Assembly: GCF_017115105.1 (NCBI RefSeq)
Contig: NZ_JABXKH010000069.1
Coordinates: 1-64,000, forward strand
Length of the DNA: 64,000 nt
Direction: 5' to 3'
From: Nostoc sp. NMS2
GTDB lineage: Bacteria; Cyanobacteriota; Cyanobacteriia; Cyanobacteriales; Nostocaceae
Shown: one piece after another, positions 38,245 through 47,638 of the stretch
Position numbering within the stretch: the first letter of the stretch is position 1
Layout of the letters: each line of letters opens with the position of its first letter
The notes under the pieces: generated by a model
Databases searched by the model: none
What the model saw: the letters and a program-made list of their open reading frames with translations, nothing else
What the model was told of the DNA's origin: nothing
Program-made: the position numbers and the translations under genes

Positions 38245-39111
38245 ATGGGTTTTATGGAGCAGATAAAAAGAATGAATCAGGGACTAAAGACTAGGAAATT
38301 TTGCCAATGGCGCAAGCAGCTATTTAATATCAGTCTATTAGGCTTTTGTGCCGCGATCGCCCTTGAAACTTGTACTACTGCTGCTACACCAGTAGCAAAG
38401 CTAGATAATTGGCGTTTTTCCCCAAAAACACAGCAACTCGAAATCAACCTTTCAGCAGGCACAACCCCCCGTTATTTCTACTTAGCCCAACCCTCTCGGC
38501 TTGTTGTAGATTTACCGAATACCAAGTTGGGCAAAGTTACCACCCAACAAAATTATTCTGGAGCAATCAAAAGCATTCGCGTTTCTCAACTGAATGCAAA
38601 TGACACGCGCATTGTCTTAGATTTAGCGCCAGGGACTGCTTTTAATCCTAAACAGGTACAACTGCAACCAGTTTCCCGAAAAAACTCCACTCGCTGGGTA
38701 TTACGTCCGGTTAGTTCTAGTAAAACTACTGCCGTGAAACCACGAAACACCGCATCTTCACCTAAGAAACAACCTCAAACACCGGATAAGTCACAGCCGC
38801 CTAGTAACCTACCCGTAACCACTACTAATCTACAAGCGCCCTTACTCACAGTTCCCCCTATATCAAATGACCTGCCCTCAACAATTACTAATAACTCAGG
38901 GCAGCCTTTTGTCACTGTACCCCCTTTAAATCCGAATACATCATTTCAACAACCTGCTTTGATTCTTCCCCCTCCTTCTTTCCCAAATCAACCCGATAAC
39001 TTGAATAACATTCCTCCTTCCAATATGTCGGAATTTCCAGTTCCAACAATCCCCAATGTTTCCAATCCCCAGGTAATTGAGTTTGGTCAACCCCTTCCTA
39101 AAAGTAGATAA
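38245..39111 (+). CDS. AMIN-domain secreted protein
   Basis: 288 residues. After a signal-like segment (LFNISLLGFCAAIALETCTTAA) comes an AMIN domain (about 50-155; LDNWRFSPKTQQLEINLS, PSRLVVDLPNTKLG, IRVSQLNANDTRIVLDLAPG), then a Pro/Asn/Ser-rich tail. AMIN domains target amidases and secretins to peptidoglycan; this protein lacks an amidase domain, so it may bind the cell wall only. Start at 38245; ATGs at 38254 and 38272 are also possible. Confidence 0.85.
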   Translation: MGFMEQIKRMNQGLKTRKFCQWRKQLFNISLLGFCAAIALETCTTAATPVAKLDNWRFSPKTQQLEINLSAGTTPRYFYLAQPSRLVVDLPNTKLGKVTTQQNYSGAIKSIRVSQLNANDTRIVLDLAPGTAFNPKQVQLQPVSRKNSTRWVLRPVSSSKTTAVKPRNTASSPKKQPQTPDKSQPPSNLPVTTTNLQAPLLTVPPISNDLPSTITNNSGQPFVTVPPLNPNTSFQQPALILPPPSFPNQPDNLNNIPPSNMSEFPVPTIPNVSNPQVIEFGQPLPKSR

Positions 39112-39546
39112 GCAGGGTGGTTTCATCCGAAGAAAAATACATAAATCCTGATTTCTCGTTTTGTGGCATGACTTTTTACCCCGCTTCCATTATTCTTTCC
39201 GAAACGGCTATGGTGTACACACATGTTTGTGGTGGGTGCAAAATGTGGTTTGATTCTCCTTTTTAAGGGGGACTTTGAGGGGTTTTTGCCTTCCTTTTAA
39301 GGCTATGGTGTACACACAAGTCTTCGTAAAGCTGCCCCACATCTTGACCTGCAATGCCAATGTATCAACCTGCAATGCTAATGCATCGACCTGCAATGCC
39401 AATGTATCAACCTGCAATGCCAGTGCATCAACCTGCAATGCCAGTGCATCTACCTGCAATGCCAGTGCATCTACCTGCAATGCCAGTGCATCGACCTGCA
39501 AAGATTAACCCACCTTACGTTACAGGTTACGCAAAATTATTTGGTA
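39112..39546. other. Spacer with direct and tandem repeats
   Basis: 435 bp between converging genes. Contains two direct GGCTATGGTGTACACACA copies (39206-39223 and 39301-39318) and a 21-bp tandem repeat (39346-39502). Confidence 0.7.
39346..39502. repeat. 21-bp tandem repeat, seven copies
   Basis: Seven full copies and a partial of GACCTGCAATGCCAGTGCATC, with substitutions at a few positions. Being 21 nt long it keeps frames open on both strands; on the minus strand it would read as a seven-residue repeat LQVDALA. Confidence 0.95.
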
Positions 39547-41463
39547 TTATTCTCCAACTAACTCCTTCACCTTGTTGATAATGCTCACTGGATCGATACC
39601 TTGATATGGGTACTGCTCCCACAAACCACCGCAACCTTCTTTATGAGTTCCAAGATGGGCATATTTGGGAGTCAACCCCCGCTCTAGCAGCCAAGAACCG
39701 AAACGGCTACCTAAGCCAGTGCGACGGTTGAAGGCTTCTACTACAAGGACAAAAGGAGCATTACCAACTTTGGTAATCATTTCTTCATCAATGATATTTA
39801 AAGTTGATTTGTTAATTAAACCAATGTCTAACCCTTCTTGCTTAAGACGCTCTACAGCATCAACGGCACGGTAGAGAGCATCGCCAAAACTGATGATATA
39901 ACCTTGCGTTCCCTCTCGTACAACCTCATCTTTACCGGGAACAAATTTGTAGCTACTTCCAAATAAGTCATTGCCGTTGCTGTCCTGAATATTGGGGACT
40001 TTGGAACGGGTGGAGAAAATAAACCGCAGTCCAGGTTCAAAGAACACAGCTTCTACACAAGCTGTCATTTGATTAACATCTGCTGGGAAGTACAACTGTG
40101 TTTCATAGCCATCATCCAAGCCGTTGTCGGCAAACATATTGTTCAAACCGAAATGGCAGGTGTTATCTGCCATATCATCTATACCCGCATGGGAAAAGTG
40201 GCACAGAACATTGGAATAGTTCAGCCGTGCCATCGTGATTTCTGAGATACACATTTCTAAGAAGGCGCTGAAAGTCGCAAAAATACCTTGCTTGCTCTTC
40301 TCCATCCCGAATCCAGCCGCAGCAGAGAAGTTGCTCCGTTCCATGATGCCGGAGGAAATAAATATTTCCGGGTATGCATCGTGAATTTTCTTCAACCCGC
40401 AGGAGCCTTCTAAGTCACTATCGATAACCTTGACTTTTTCTTTACGCTCTGCCTCACTCATGTGACTGAGGACAGCCACCACAGCTTCACCAAAGACATT
40501 GCGGTTAGCGCCCCATTTGTCACTAGAACCCAGAAATGTATATGTTTGCTTGGGTTTCTCAATACTTTTAAGGTATTCGATCGCCGCAGTTTGTCCACGA
40601 GATTCTAGATATTTAATTGCTAAATCTACAGAAATGACATCATGACCATGAGTGGAGCCTTCTAAACCTTCAATCCCAGGACACATCGGGCGTTTATTGA
40701 TCAGAGCGATCGCTCCGGGAGTATTCACAGCTTCGCTCATGCGATGATATAAATCGTCTAAGTCTTCGCCATTTCCCTGAAGTACTTTCAAGCCATGACC
40801 TTCTAAAGTTTTAGCGACACTGAAACCAGGTAAATATTTAGAAGGATGTCCAGCGATCGTTACATCATTGTCATCAATGATCAGCTTGACGTTGAGATGT
40901 TGAGCAACAGCCAAGCGAGCAGCTTCAGCATCGTTACCTTCTTGCTGCGAGCCATCAGAACCGAGACAGAAAACAACTTTGCCTGGATTTGCCATTGCTA
41001 CACCATTGATGTAAGGCCAAACATGGCCCAGGCGGCCAGAACTAAATTTCACACCAGGAGTTAGCCCTAATTCGGGGTGTCCCGGTAAATGGGAATGTGC
41101 TTGGCGATAACGTAAAAGTTGCTCGGCAGGTAAATCACCATGCAACGTTGCCATGAGATATTGGGTAGCAACTCGATGTCCTGCCTCATCAAAGAAAATC
41201 GGCACAAATTGCTCCGATGCTCCCCGGAAAAAGGCATCGAGGATCGTTACCTCTGGTACTGTATCGTATGGTCCACCAGTATGACCACCCACTCCGCTAG
41301 CAGCGCCAGTCGCTGTAAAAAAGACGATCGCATCTCGGCAGAGTTGAATATTCGCTTTTAGAGTCTCTCGCTGTTCAGCTGTAAGGCTGGAATTGGCTGG
41401 ATTGAGCGCTAAAGGTTTGTAAGCACTGAGATCAATTGGAAATTGGGTATTAATAATAGTCAT
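39547..41463 (-). CDS. Atypical transketolase
   Basis: 638-residue thiamine-diphosphate enzyme of the transketolase family. TPP/Mg site GSDG (168-171) to DDND (197-200), pyrimidine-domain Glu region (EMCISEITMARL) and C-terminal domain are present. The N-terminal substrate loop is SGVGGHTGGPYDTVPE rather than the SGHPGLPMG of the Calvin-cycle enzyme, so it is probably a second, divergent transketolase with a different donor or acceptor. It is divergent from a DeoR-type regulator, which fits sugar-phosphate control. Confidence 0.85.
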   Translation of the reverse strand: MTIINTQFPIDLSAYKPLALNPANSSLTAEQRETLKANIQLCRDAIVFFTATGAASGVGGHTGGPYDTVPEVTILDAFFRGASEQFVPIFFDEAGHRVATQYLMATLHGDLPAEQLLRYRQAHSHLPGHPELGLTPGVKFSSGRLGHVWPYINGVAMANPGKVVFCLGSDGSQQEGNDAEAARLAVAQHLNVKLIIDDNDVTIAGHPSKYLPGFSVAKTLEGHGLKVLQGNGEDLDDLYHRMSEAVNTPGAIALINKRPMCPGIEGLEGSTHGHDVISVDLAIKYLESRGQTAAIEYLKSIEKPKQTYTFLGSSDKWGANRNVFGEAVVAVLSHMSEAERKEKVKVIDSDLEGSCGLKKIHDAYPEIFISSGIMERSNFSAAAGFGMEKSKQGIFATFSAFLEMCISEITMARLNYSNVLCHFSHAGIDDMADNTCHFGLNNMFADNGLDDGYETQLYFPADVNQMTACVEAVFFEPGLRFIFSTRSKVPNIQDSNGNDLFGSSYKFVPGKDEVVREGTQGYIISFGDALYRAVDAVERLKQEGLDIGLINKSTLNIIDEEMITKVGNAPFVLVVEAFNRRTGLGSRFGSWLLERGLTPKYAHLGTHKEGCGGLWEQYPYQGIDPVSIINKVKELVGE

Positions 41464-41596
41464 GGTTTATTGATTGAATAAAAAACAATTTGAACAGACG
41501 GGACACGCGATCGCACTACAAAAAAAATTGTTAAAACCCCGATTGGGCAACAATTATCCAAGATCAAGTCAACCACTTGGAACCATTGTGGAACCG

Positions 41597-41608
41597 TGTG
41601 ATTTCACA
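41597..41608. promoter_or_regulatory. Candidate operator TGTGATTTCACA
   Basis: Near-perfect palindrome in the 291-bp gap between the divergent transketolase and DeoR-type genes. Nearby GGAACCATTGTGGAACC gives a further direct repeat. Binding by the adjacent regulator is inference. Confidence 0.35.
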
Positions 41609-41754
41609 AAATGCCGAAATCAATCAATTGTGCATAAATATGCTTGAATTCAATTGAACTTACGGATTACCGCACAAAAACTTGCATATCAATAAGTATA
41701 AACTCACAAACCTGCAATTTCAAGTTCAAAAACGCACTTTCAGGAAAATTAATT

Positions 41755-42519
41755 ATGTTAACTGCTGAACGACGACAATTCATCTTAGAAATTCTGCGTC
41801 GTGATAAAAAGGTGCTTTCGACAGAACTTAGTGCTGTTTTAAAGGTTTCTGAGGATACCATTCGGCGGGACTTGCGAGAACTGGCAGAAACTGGACTATT
41901 GCAACGTGTTCATGGGGGAGCGCTCCTCAAATCTCCAGCCACCGCCAGTTATGCCGATCGCCAAAAGCAAGCGCCAAAAGAAAAGGAAGCGATCGCTCGG
42001 ACAGCAGCAAAATTAGTTTGTACAGGACAGGTGGTAATTTTAGATGGAGGTACAACAACTCTCCAGGTGACACGACATTTGCCCCTAGATTTGCAAGCAA
42101 CAGTGATCACAAATAGTCCGCCAATCGCCCTTGCTTTAGCAGAACATCCTCATATAGAGGTTGTGATGTTAGGTGGACAACTTTACAAAAAAGCCTTGGT
42201 GAATGTGGGTACTGTCACCATTGAGACATTACGAATGATTCGTGCAGATTTGTGTATGTTGGGAGTTTGCAGTTTGCATCCAGAGATTGGGATTAGTGTA
42301 CCTAACCTAGACGAAGCCCACGTTAAACGAGCCATGATTGCTGGATCGGCTGAGGTAGTAGGATTAGTGACAGCAGAAAAATTGGACACGGCTGCTCCTT
42401 ATCTAGTAGAGTCCATTCGTGCCCTGACTTACCTTGTAACAGCACCGACAGTATCTAATAATATGCTGAGTGCCTACAAAGCTTTAGGTTTGACCATTAT
42501 CCGTGATGAGTACCCATAA
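41755..42519 (+). CDS. DeoR-family transcriptional regulator
   Basis: 254 residues from ATG 41755 (GGAAAATTA upstream); an earlier ATG at 41644 adds 37 residues unlike the family. N-terminal winged helix LSTELSAVLKVSEDTIRRDL and HGGALL, then the DeoR C-terminal sensor with VILDGGTTTLQVTRHL, TNSPPIA and MLGGQLYK. Such repressors sense phosphorylated sugars. Its divergent neighbour is the transketolase, the most likely target. Confidence 0.92.
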   Translation: MLTAERRQFILEILRRDKKVLSTELSAVLKVSEDTIRRDLRELAETGLLQRVHGGALLKSPATASYADRQKQAPKEKEAIARTAAKLVCTGQVVILDGGTTTLQVTRHLPLDLQATVITNSPPIALALAEHPHIEVVMLGGQLYKKALVNVGTVTIETLRMIRADLCMLGVCSLHPEIGISVPNLDEAHVKRAMIAGSAEVVGLVTAEKLDTAAPYLVESIRALTYLVTAPTVSNNMLSAYKALGLTIIRDEYP

Positions 42520-42544
42520 TCTAATGAAGGCAAATGCGATCGCC

Positions 42545-42720
42545 CGGTACTGGGGAAGAAGCAAGGGAGCAGGGAGCAGGGGGGGATGAGGGGGACAAGG
42601 AGGACAAGAGGGACAAGGGGGAATTATTGAATAGTCTCTTCCTTGTCTCCCCCTCTTCCTTGTCTCCCCCCTCTTCCTTGTCTCCCTTGTCTCTTCTTCA
42701 TGCCCAATGCCCAATGCCCA
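42545..42720. repeat. Complementary purine/pyrimidine repeat cluster
   Basis: GGGACAAGGAGGACAAGAG tracts pair with CTCTTCCTTGTCTCCC tracts, then GCCCAATGCCC heptamers, up to the stop of the minus-strand DUF3172 gene. Confidence 0.75.
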
Positions 42721-42726
42721 AATAAA

Positions 42727-43269
42727 TCAAAACCTGTCCGTTTCTTGAGGTGTTCCAACCGCTCCCGGTTGAGCGTTGAAGAAGTTTTGAGCAGCTTCAT
42801 TCTGATATATACACCTAATATCAGGTTTGTCACTGTCCAAGTTACCTGTAAAGCCAAAGGTGTTCAGGCGATTTTTGCAATCTCTTACCTGATCAGATGT
42901 TACCAGCTTGCGTTGCTCTAAAAGCGCCCAGTTATTTTGTCGGATCACGCATCCAGGACGCATACTCGGCTGGGCAACATAAACATTAAAGGGGCTGAGA
43001 GTAACGAACAGTCTAGCGTCCATTACCATCGCGCTGGCTCCGTACTGCACACAAATTTCAGGGTTTGGTGCTTTGGTGTCAATGAAGTCACGGGAAGCCA
43101 CATTTGATGGGGACAACGTGGCTGTAGAACTAAAAGCAATGCCAATCCCAATTCCCAAAATCAATACCCCTCCCATAATTGCGATGGTGAAGAGGTTAAA
43201 CATAGGGGATTGGAAAATAGAGGGTTTAGAATTTGTAGTAGCCGATCTACCAGTGGGTTTACGTTTCAT
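42727..43269 (-). CDS. DUF3172 membrane-anchored protein
   Basis: 180 residues: a basic Ser/Thr-rich N-terminus, one membrane helix (LFTIAIMGGVLILGIGIGIAF), then a conserved body with EICVQYGASAMVMDARLFVTL and MRPGCVIRQNNWALLE typical of DUF3172, a family of phototrophs. Cys residues (VQYG preceding C, GC, DC, RC) may form disulphides on the outer side. Function unknown. Confidence 0.85.
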   Translation of the reverse strand: MKRKPTGRSATTNSKPSIFQSPMFNLFTIAIMGGVLILGIGIGIAFSSTATLSPSNVASRDFIDTKAPNPEICVQYGASAMVMDARLFVTLSPFNVYVAQPSMRPGCVIRQNNWALLEQRKLVTSDQVRDCKNRLNTFGFTGNLDSDKPDIRCIYQNEAAQNFFNAQPGAVGTPQETDRF

Positions 43270-43671
43270 TGTTGCTTAATCACCTTCACGCCGATTTTGG
43301 AGGGAGTGGTCTAAAGTTTTCTCTCTCTTTTCAGTATGCCTAGTCTTGACTGTAATTGCCTGCCATTTTCTGTGCGAGATCCTTTTTAAACGAGAAAAAT
43401 AGCAACTTATCTAGATAACTTACTGTGCATCAATAAATAAAGGTTGTTAATAAGCTGCTCTAGCTCGGAAAATATGGCTAAAGCCCTTACTAAGCTAAAA
43501 TACATCTAATATTTTGGTAGTGCGTAGGCGCAGCCCGCCGTAGGCATCGCACTGTGGACAACGAACTAAAATTTCTTCCTCAAAATCAAAAAGCCTTTTG
43601 CCATCGTCTCTAAATCTTATAACCATTCCAGATGCCCGCCTACACCGTTTCTGCAACAAATTCCAGAACTT
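43270..43671. other. Gene-free spacer
   Basis: 402 bp with no gene. It contains a 29-bp repeat (43522-43550) that also occurs within cysS. Confidence 0.6.
43522..43550. repeat. 29-bp repeat shared with cysS
   Basis: GCGTAGGCGCAGCCCGCC and the following TAGGCATCGC match 8162-8190 within the cysS coding sequence at 28 of 29 positions. Here it is flanked by GTGC/GCAC arms that extend the palindrome. Confidence 0.9.
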
Positions 43672-44169
43672 ATGCTGATTCGCCCCGCTACAACAGCCGA
43701 TGTACCCGTGGTTTTACCAATGGTTGCCAAAATTTGCGCTTTGCATGAGTCTTGGGATTCCACCAAATATGGTTTTTTGCCGAATCCAGAACAGCGTTAT
43801 GAACAATGGTTGACACGTTTAGCAAATAGCGATGGCTTCGCCGACGCTTCCAGCGATCGCAGTATATTTCTAGTATCCGAAAATGATGGTCAAGTTGTAG
43901 GATTTCTCGTGGCAACAATTGAGCGAGAAATACCAATTTATCGGTTACAGGAATTTGCTTTTATCCATGATATCTGGGTTGAGCCGGAATATCGCCAAAA
44001 CGGAATTGCGCGGCAGATGGTGATGCTAAGTATTGAACGATTTCATCAGATGGGTGTTAAACAAATTCGTCTAGATACAGCAGCTGTTAACGAGGCTTCA
44101 CGCCGATTATTTACATCTTGTGGTTTTCGACTCAGCATTATTGAAATGCTAATTGAATTGAGTCATTAG
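43672..44169 (+). CDS. GNAT-family N-acetyltransferase
   Basis: 165-residue GCN5-related acyltransferase. Motif A is IWVEPEYRQNGIARQMVMLSIE (R/QxxGxA for acetyl-CoA), followed by RLDTAAVNEASRRLFTSCGF. Acceptor unknown. The last two codons and stop (AGT CAT TAG) are part of a TCATTAG heptamer array. Confidence 0.85.
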   Translation: MLIRPATTADVPVVLPMVAKICALHESWDSTKYGFLPNPEQRYEQWLTRLANSDGFADASSDRSIFLVSENDGQVVGFLVATIEREIPIYRLQEFAFIHDIWVEPEYRQNGIARQMVMLSIERFHQMGVKQIRLDTAAVNEASRRLFTSCGFRLSIIEMLIELSH

Positions 44170-44211
44170 TCATTAGTTATAAGCAAATGACTAATGACTA
44201 ACGACAAAGGA

Positions 44212-44688
44212 CTAACTAGCTAACAGAGTTTTTTCTAGAGAAGTCCAACGGAAAGAGCGATCGCCCCCTCTCTCAATCACTACTTTCACTCGTGGTTCTA
44301 GCTGAGGCAAATTCGTTAAATACTCCAGTTCCTCATTGGAAAGAATATGCCCTTCAATAATCCACAAAACCAGCCCCTTTGACTTTGGTGGTAGCTGTTC
44401 TAGATGAGAATTGAGAATTGGGGGCAAGTAGTACACCTGACCTACTGCCGCACCGCTAGCAGTACTTTTTTTACCAAGATGAGGAGGTCTGACTCCATGA
44501 ATTCTTGTGAGATACGCAGCTACATCGCCCAGTCCCTTGGCAGTAATGTGGAGGGTGGTATAGCCAGCAGCACGCAGTCGGCGCTGATATCGACCTTCAT
44601 AACCCCCTTCTAGAGGTACATACACTCCAAGAGCGCCAAATTTTTCCAGATCGCGGATTAAACCGTTGCCAGTGGTAATTAGTGCCAT
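44212..44688 (-). CDS. ndhN: NAD(P)H-quinone oxidoreductase subunit N
   Basis: 158-residue peripheral subunit of the cyanobacterial NDH-1 complex, which performs cyclic electron flow, respiration and CO2 uptake on thylakoids. Sequence MALITTGNGLIRDLEKFGAL, YEGRYQRRLRAAGY and KGLVLWIIEGHILS are typical of NdhN, which exists only in oxygenic phototrophs. Divergent from the ribosomal cluster, sharing a 998-bp spacer. Confidence 0.95.
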   Translation of the reverse strand: MALITTGNGLIRDLEKFGALGVYVPLEGGYEGRYQRRLRAAGYTTLHITAKGLGDVAAYLTRIHGVRPPHLGKKSTASGAAVGQVYYLPPILNSHLEQLPPKSKGLVLWIIEGHILSNEELEYLTNLPQLEPRVKVVIERGGDRSFRWTSLEKTLLAS

Positions 44689-44760
44689 AGATTTTTGTCG
44701 TTATCCCGCTTAGATATCTCTATTATTTACCCTGAACCGATAGATTAAAAGCATTTTCTT

Positions 44761-44882
44761 TGGCATTGGGCATTTAGAAGAGGCAGAGGGGCAGGGAGAA
44801 GGGAGCAGAGGGGAAAGGAGGTAATTTTTTATTCTCCCCCTTGCCCCCTGCCCCCTGCTCCCCTGCTTCTTCCCCACTCCCC
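44761..44882. repeat. Complementary GGCAGAGGGG/CCCCCTGCC repeat
   Basis: Purine-rich and pyrimidine-rich halves able to form a long imperfect hairpin, of the same class found at 42545-42720 and inside the kinase-WD40 gene (20463-20590). Confidence 0.75.
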
Positions 44883-45080
44883 AAAAATAACTCTATAAAT
44901 TACTAGACAAACATAAATAAATAATTTATATTATTAGATTGTGACCAAACACGCAAATTAGGTGAACTTTTTACTGTCATTCTGAGGTAGCGTTAGCATT
45001 AAAAGCTGATGATTTAATCCAAATTGGATAATCTAACTCAGATTGAGCAATAGACTGGTAAACTAAGAAAGCTTTCAGGT

Positions 45081-45686
45081 CAACATTGAAGCTTATGGAT
45101 GAACAATCAAAGCCAATCCTAAGCTCCAGAGTGAATTTGCTCCCGTGCCTCTAAAAATAGTAGGCGAAATCTTAAACAATAGTTTAAGGTATTTAAGGAA
45201 GTAAAACTGAGCAGCAATGTTGGTTTCATGGCATTACGTCAGTCTCAGTTAAAGGATACTGGGCGGTAAAGACCGCTTAAGTCCAACTGCAACACGGCAG
45301 TAGCCAACCTCCGGGGAACCGTCATTAGGGCGTACACAAATCGGAAAACCCGCCGACAGCGCTGCCTCCAGAAAGTGCCAGAGCAATTGCTTGGACGAAA
45401 GCATTGCTGCACACAGCTTAAAAACTGTAGCGCCTTGCATTGATTCCAGAAGTTACTCCTTCCAAACCGGAAGAGACTTGTAGCTGTTCTGGTGATCTAT
45501 TGAGTGAAGCTAAACAGATTCACCAAGCAGTACGGACACGGTTTGTTGTGTCCTAAAAGCATTTGGATTGGTTTACTGAAACCATTCCAAATTTCGCAGG
45601 CTAACCCAGCCTAAACTGATGCGTACAAAGCGTGTCCTCTAGAGTCCAATTCCAAGGTCAGCAAGTAGAAAGGAGAACCAGTTACT
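45081..45686 (+). promoter_or_regulatory. Long structured leader of rplC
   Basis: About 600 bp upstream of the ribosomal cluster with no credible ORF, unlike the repeat-filled spacers elsewhere. Successive stem-loops: GCGGT/ACCGC (45263-45276), CTTCC/GGAAG (45459-45473), GGACAC/GTGTCC (45534-45553), GGATTGGTTT/AAACCATTCC (45565-45588) and AGGCT/AGCCT (45598-45612). A strong SD AAAGGAG lies just before the GTG of rplC. Possibly an autoregulatory leader; not a known riboswitch to my eye. Confidence 0.45.
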
Positions 45687-46319
45687 GTGTCTGTAGGTAT
45701 TCTCGGCACCAAGCTGGGCATGACCCAAATATTTGACGAAGCAGGAGTAGCCATTCCTGTGACTGTCATTCAAGCAGGGCCATGCACCGTAACACAAGTT
45801 AAAACAAAACAAACCGACGGTTACTTTGCCATTCAAGTTGGTTTTGGCGAAGTTAAACCAAAGGCACTCAACAGACCACTACTGGGTCATTTGGCTAAAT
45901 CATCTGCCCCAGCATTGCGTCACCTAAATGAATATCACACCGATAGTTCTAGTGATTATGCTTTAGGTCAAGAGATTAAAGCAGATATTTTTAGTGCGGG
46001 TCAAATTGTCGATGTAGTCGGCACAAGCATCGGTCGCGGTTTTGCCGGAAACCAGAAGCGCAACAACTTTGGTCGTGGGCCCATGTCACACGGTTCCAAA
46101 AACCACAGAGCGCCAGGTTCTATTGGTGCTGGTACAACACCAGGTCGTGTCTATCCAGGTAAGCGGATGGCAGGGCGTTTAGGTGGTAAACGCATCACAA
46201 TCCGTAAGCTGACCATAGTGCGAGTTGATGCAGAACGTAATTTATTGCTAATCAAAGGAGCCATTCCTGGTAAACCAGGCGCTCTAGTAAGTGTTGTGCC
46301 TGCAAAAATAGTGGGATAG
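45687..46319 (+). CDS. rplC: 50S ribosomal protein L3
   Basis: 210 residues; GTG start with the strong SD AAAGGAGAA. Conserved [12 protein letters not shown] at the N-terminus and [21 protein letters not shown] in the rRNA-reaching loop. First gene of the cluster: in cyanobacteria rpsJ lies elsewhere, so the S10 operon starts here. L3 is an early assembly protein near the peptidyl transferase centre. The stop TAG is fused to a repeat block. Confidence 0.99.
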   Translation: MSVGILGTKLGMTQIFDEAGVAIPVTVIQAGPCTVTQVKTKQTDGYFAIQVGFGEVKPKALNRPLLGHLAKSSAPALRHLNEYHTDSSSDYALGQEIKADIFSAGQIVDVVGTSIGRGFAGNQKRNNFGRGPMSHGSKNHRAPGSIGAGTTPGRVYPGKRMAGRLGGKRITIRKLTIVRVDAERNLLLIKGAIPGKPGALVSVVPAKIVG

Positions 46320-46487
46320 TCAAAAGTCATTAGTTATTGGTCATTAGTCAGTAGTCATTGGTCATTAGTCAAAAGTCATTAGTCAATTGGTTAAAGGACA
46401 AAGGACAAAAGGCAGAAGACAAATGATAAAAGACAAATGACAAAGGACAAATGACAAAGGACAAATGACAAAGGACAAAGAACAAAG
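46317..46487. repeat. Opposed heptamer arms, rplC-rplD spacer
   Basis: TAGTCAAAAGTCATTAG and GGTCATTAGTCA units followed by AAAGGACAAATGACAAA units, reaching to within 5 bp of the rplD ATG. The arms can pair in the mRNA. Confidence 0.85.
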
Positions 46488-47126
46488 ATGGTTGAAAGCG
46501 TAGTTAAAAATTGGCAAGGAGAACAGGTCGGCGAGACGACCTTCGAGTTGCGCGTTGCCAAGGAAGAAACAGCGTCTCACATTGTACACCGCGCCTTGGT
46601 ACGGCAATTAACCAATGCTCGTCAAGGAAATGCCAGTACAAAAACTCGTGCTGAAGTCAGAGGCGGCGGTCGTAAACCTTGGCGACAAAAAGGTACTGGT
46701 CGCGCTCGTGCAGGGTCTATTCGTTCACCATTGTGGCGTGGTGGTGGTGTGATCTTTGGGCCAAAACCCAGAGACTTTAACCTCAAGTTAAACCGCAAAG
46801 AGCGACGTTTAGCACTGCGGACAGCATTTATTGGCCGTATTGACGACTTGATTGTAGTAGAAGAATTTAGCACCGAGCTATCTCGCCCGAAGACTAAAGA
46901 CTTAGTAGCAGCACTTGCCCGTTGGGGAGTAGCACCAGAAAGCAAGGCACTGTTAATTTTGTCTGAAATTGCGGATACAGATAATGTTTATTTGTCAGCC
47001 CGCAACATTGAAAATTTAAAACTAATTGCAGCCGACCAGCTAAATGTTTTTGATTTACTGCACGCTGACAAAATTGTAGTTACGGCATCAGCCCTAGAAA
47101 AAATTCAGGAGGTCTACAGTGCCTAG
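46488..47126 (+). CDS. rplD: 50S ribosomal protein L4
   Basis: 212 residues. Typical L4 extended loop [18 protein letters not shown] and [13 protein letters not shown]. In many bacteria L4 represses its own operon by binding the leader; whether the long rplC leader is a target is open. Overlaps rplW by 8 bp, so the two are coupled. Confidence 0.98.
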   Translation: MVESVVKNWQGEQVGETTFELRVAKEETASHIVHRALVRQLTNARQGNASTKTRAEVRGGGRKPWRQKGTGRARAGSIRSPLWRGGGVIFGPKPRDFNLKLNRKERRLALRTAFIGRIDDLIVVEEFSTELSRPKTKDLVAALARWGVAPESKALLILSEIADTDNVYLSARNIENLKLIAADQLNVFDLLHADKIVVTASALEKIQEVYSA

Positions 47127-47433
47127 CTTTGACCCCCGCGACCTTGCCGACTTAGTACGTCGCCCAATAGTCACCGAAAAGGCGACTATCTTGATGGAAC
47201 AAAATAAGTACACCTTTGAAGTAATTCCAAAGGCATCTAAGCCAGAAATCAAGGCTGCGATCGAAGACTTATTTCAGGTCAAGGTTGTAAAAGTCAACAC
47301 CACCTTACCACCACGTAAAAAGCGGCGCGTTGGTAAATTTATTGGTTATAAGCCCCAATATAAGCGAGCCATTGTTACAGTCGCACCTGGGGATGAAGAC
47401 AAGATTAGACAAGTTCTATTCCCAGAAGTCTAG
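47119..47433 (+). CDS. rplW: 50S ribosomal protein L23
   Basis: 104 residues; GTG start at 47119 within the end of rplD, preceded by CAGGAGG as SD. Contains [20 protein letters not shown] and [13 protein letters not shown]23 sits at the tunnel exit and docks SRP and trigger factor. Confidence 0.98.
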   Translation: MPSFDPRDLADLVRRPIVTEKATILMEQNKYTFEVIPKASKPEIKAAIEDLFQVKVVKVNTTLPPRKKRRVGKFIGYKPQYKRAIVTVAPGDEDKIRQVLFPEV

Positions 47434-47638
47434 GAATTTTAGATTTTAGACTTCGACTACGCTCAGTCGAACGATTTTAGATTTTAGATTGAGGAGTTTA
47501 CTCAATAAGTACCTAAAATGGTCGCGATTAGTTAAACACTCATTAAATCCAAAATCCAAGTTGCGCTTCCAGCGCACCAAAGGTGCGACCCAAAATCCGA
47601 AATTAAGTAAATCAAAAATCCAAAATCAAAAATAGATT
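47434..47638. repeat. ATTTTAG / AAATCCA heptamer spacer
   Basis: Opposed arms (ATTTTAGATTTTAG, later AAATCCAAAATCC) with insertion of CTTCGACTACGCTCAGTCGA and GCGCTTCCAGCGC palindromes, filling the rplW-rplB gap. The same heptamers flank rpsS (48503-48645), rplE (52006-52080) and follow rpsI (62629-62660). Confidence 0.8.

Noticed and set aside
39208-39578. CRISPR array at the 21-bp repeat
   Set aside because: Units are contiguous with no spacers, so it is a minisatellite.
42484-42921. Several overlapping ORFs after the DeoR-type gene
   Set aside because: Repeat-coded or antisense to the DUF3172 gene.
45249-45440. Minus-strand 63-residue ORF in the rplC leader
   Set aside because: No family resemblance or good start; hairpins account for the sequence better.
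45081-45686. tmRNA, RNase P RNA or SRP RNA in the rplC leader
   Set aside because: None of their conserved blocks could be found.
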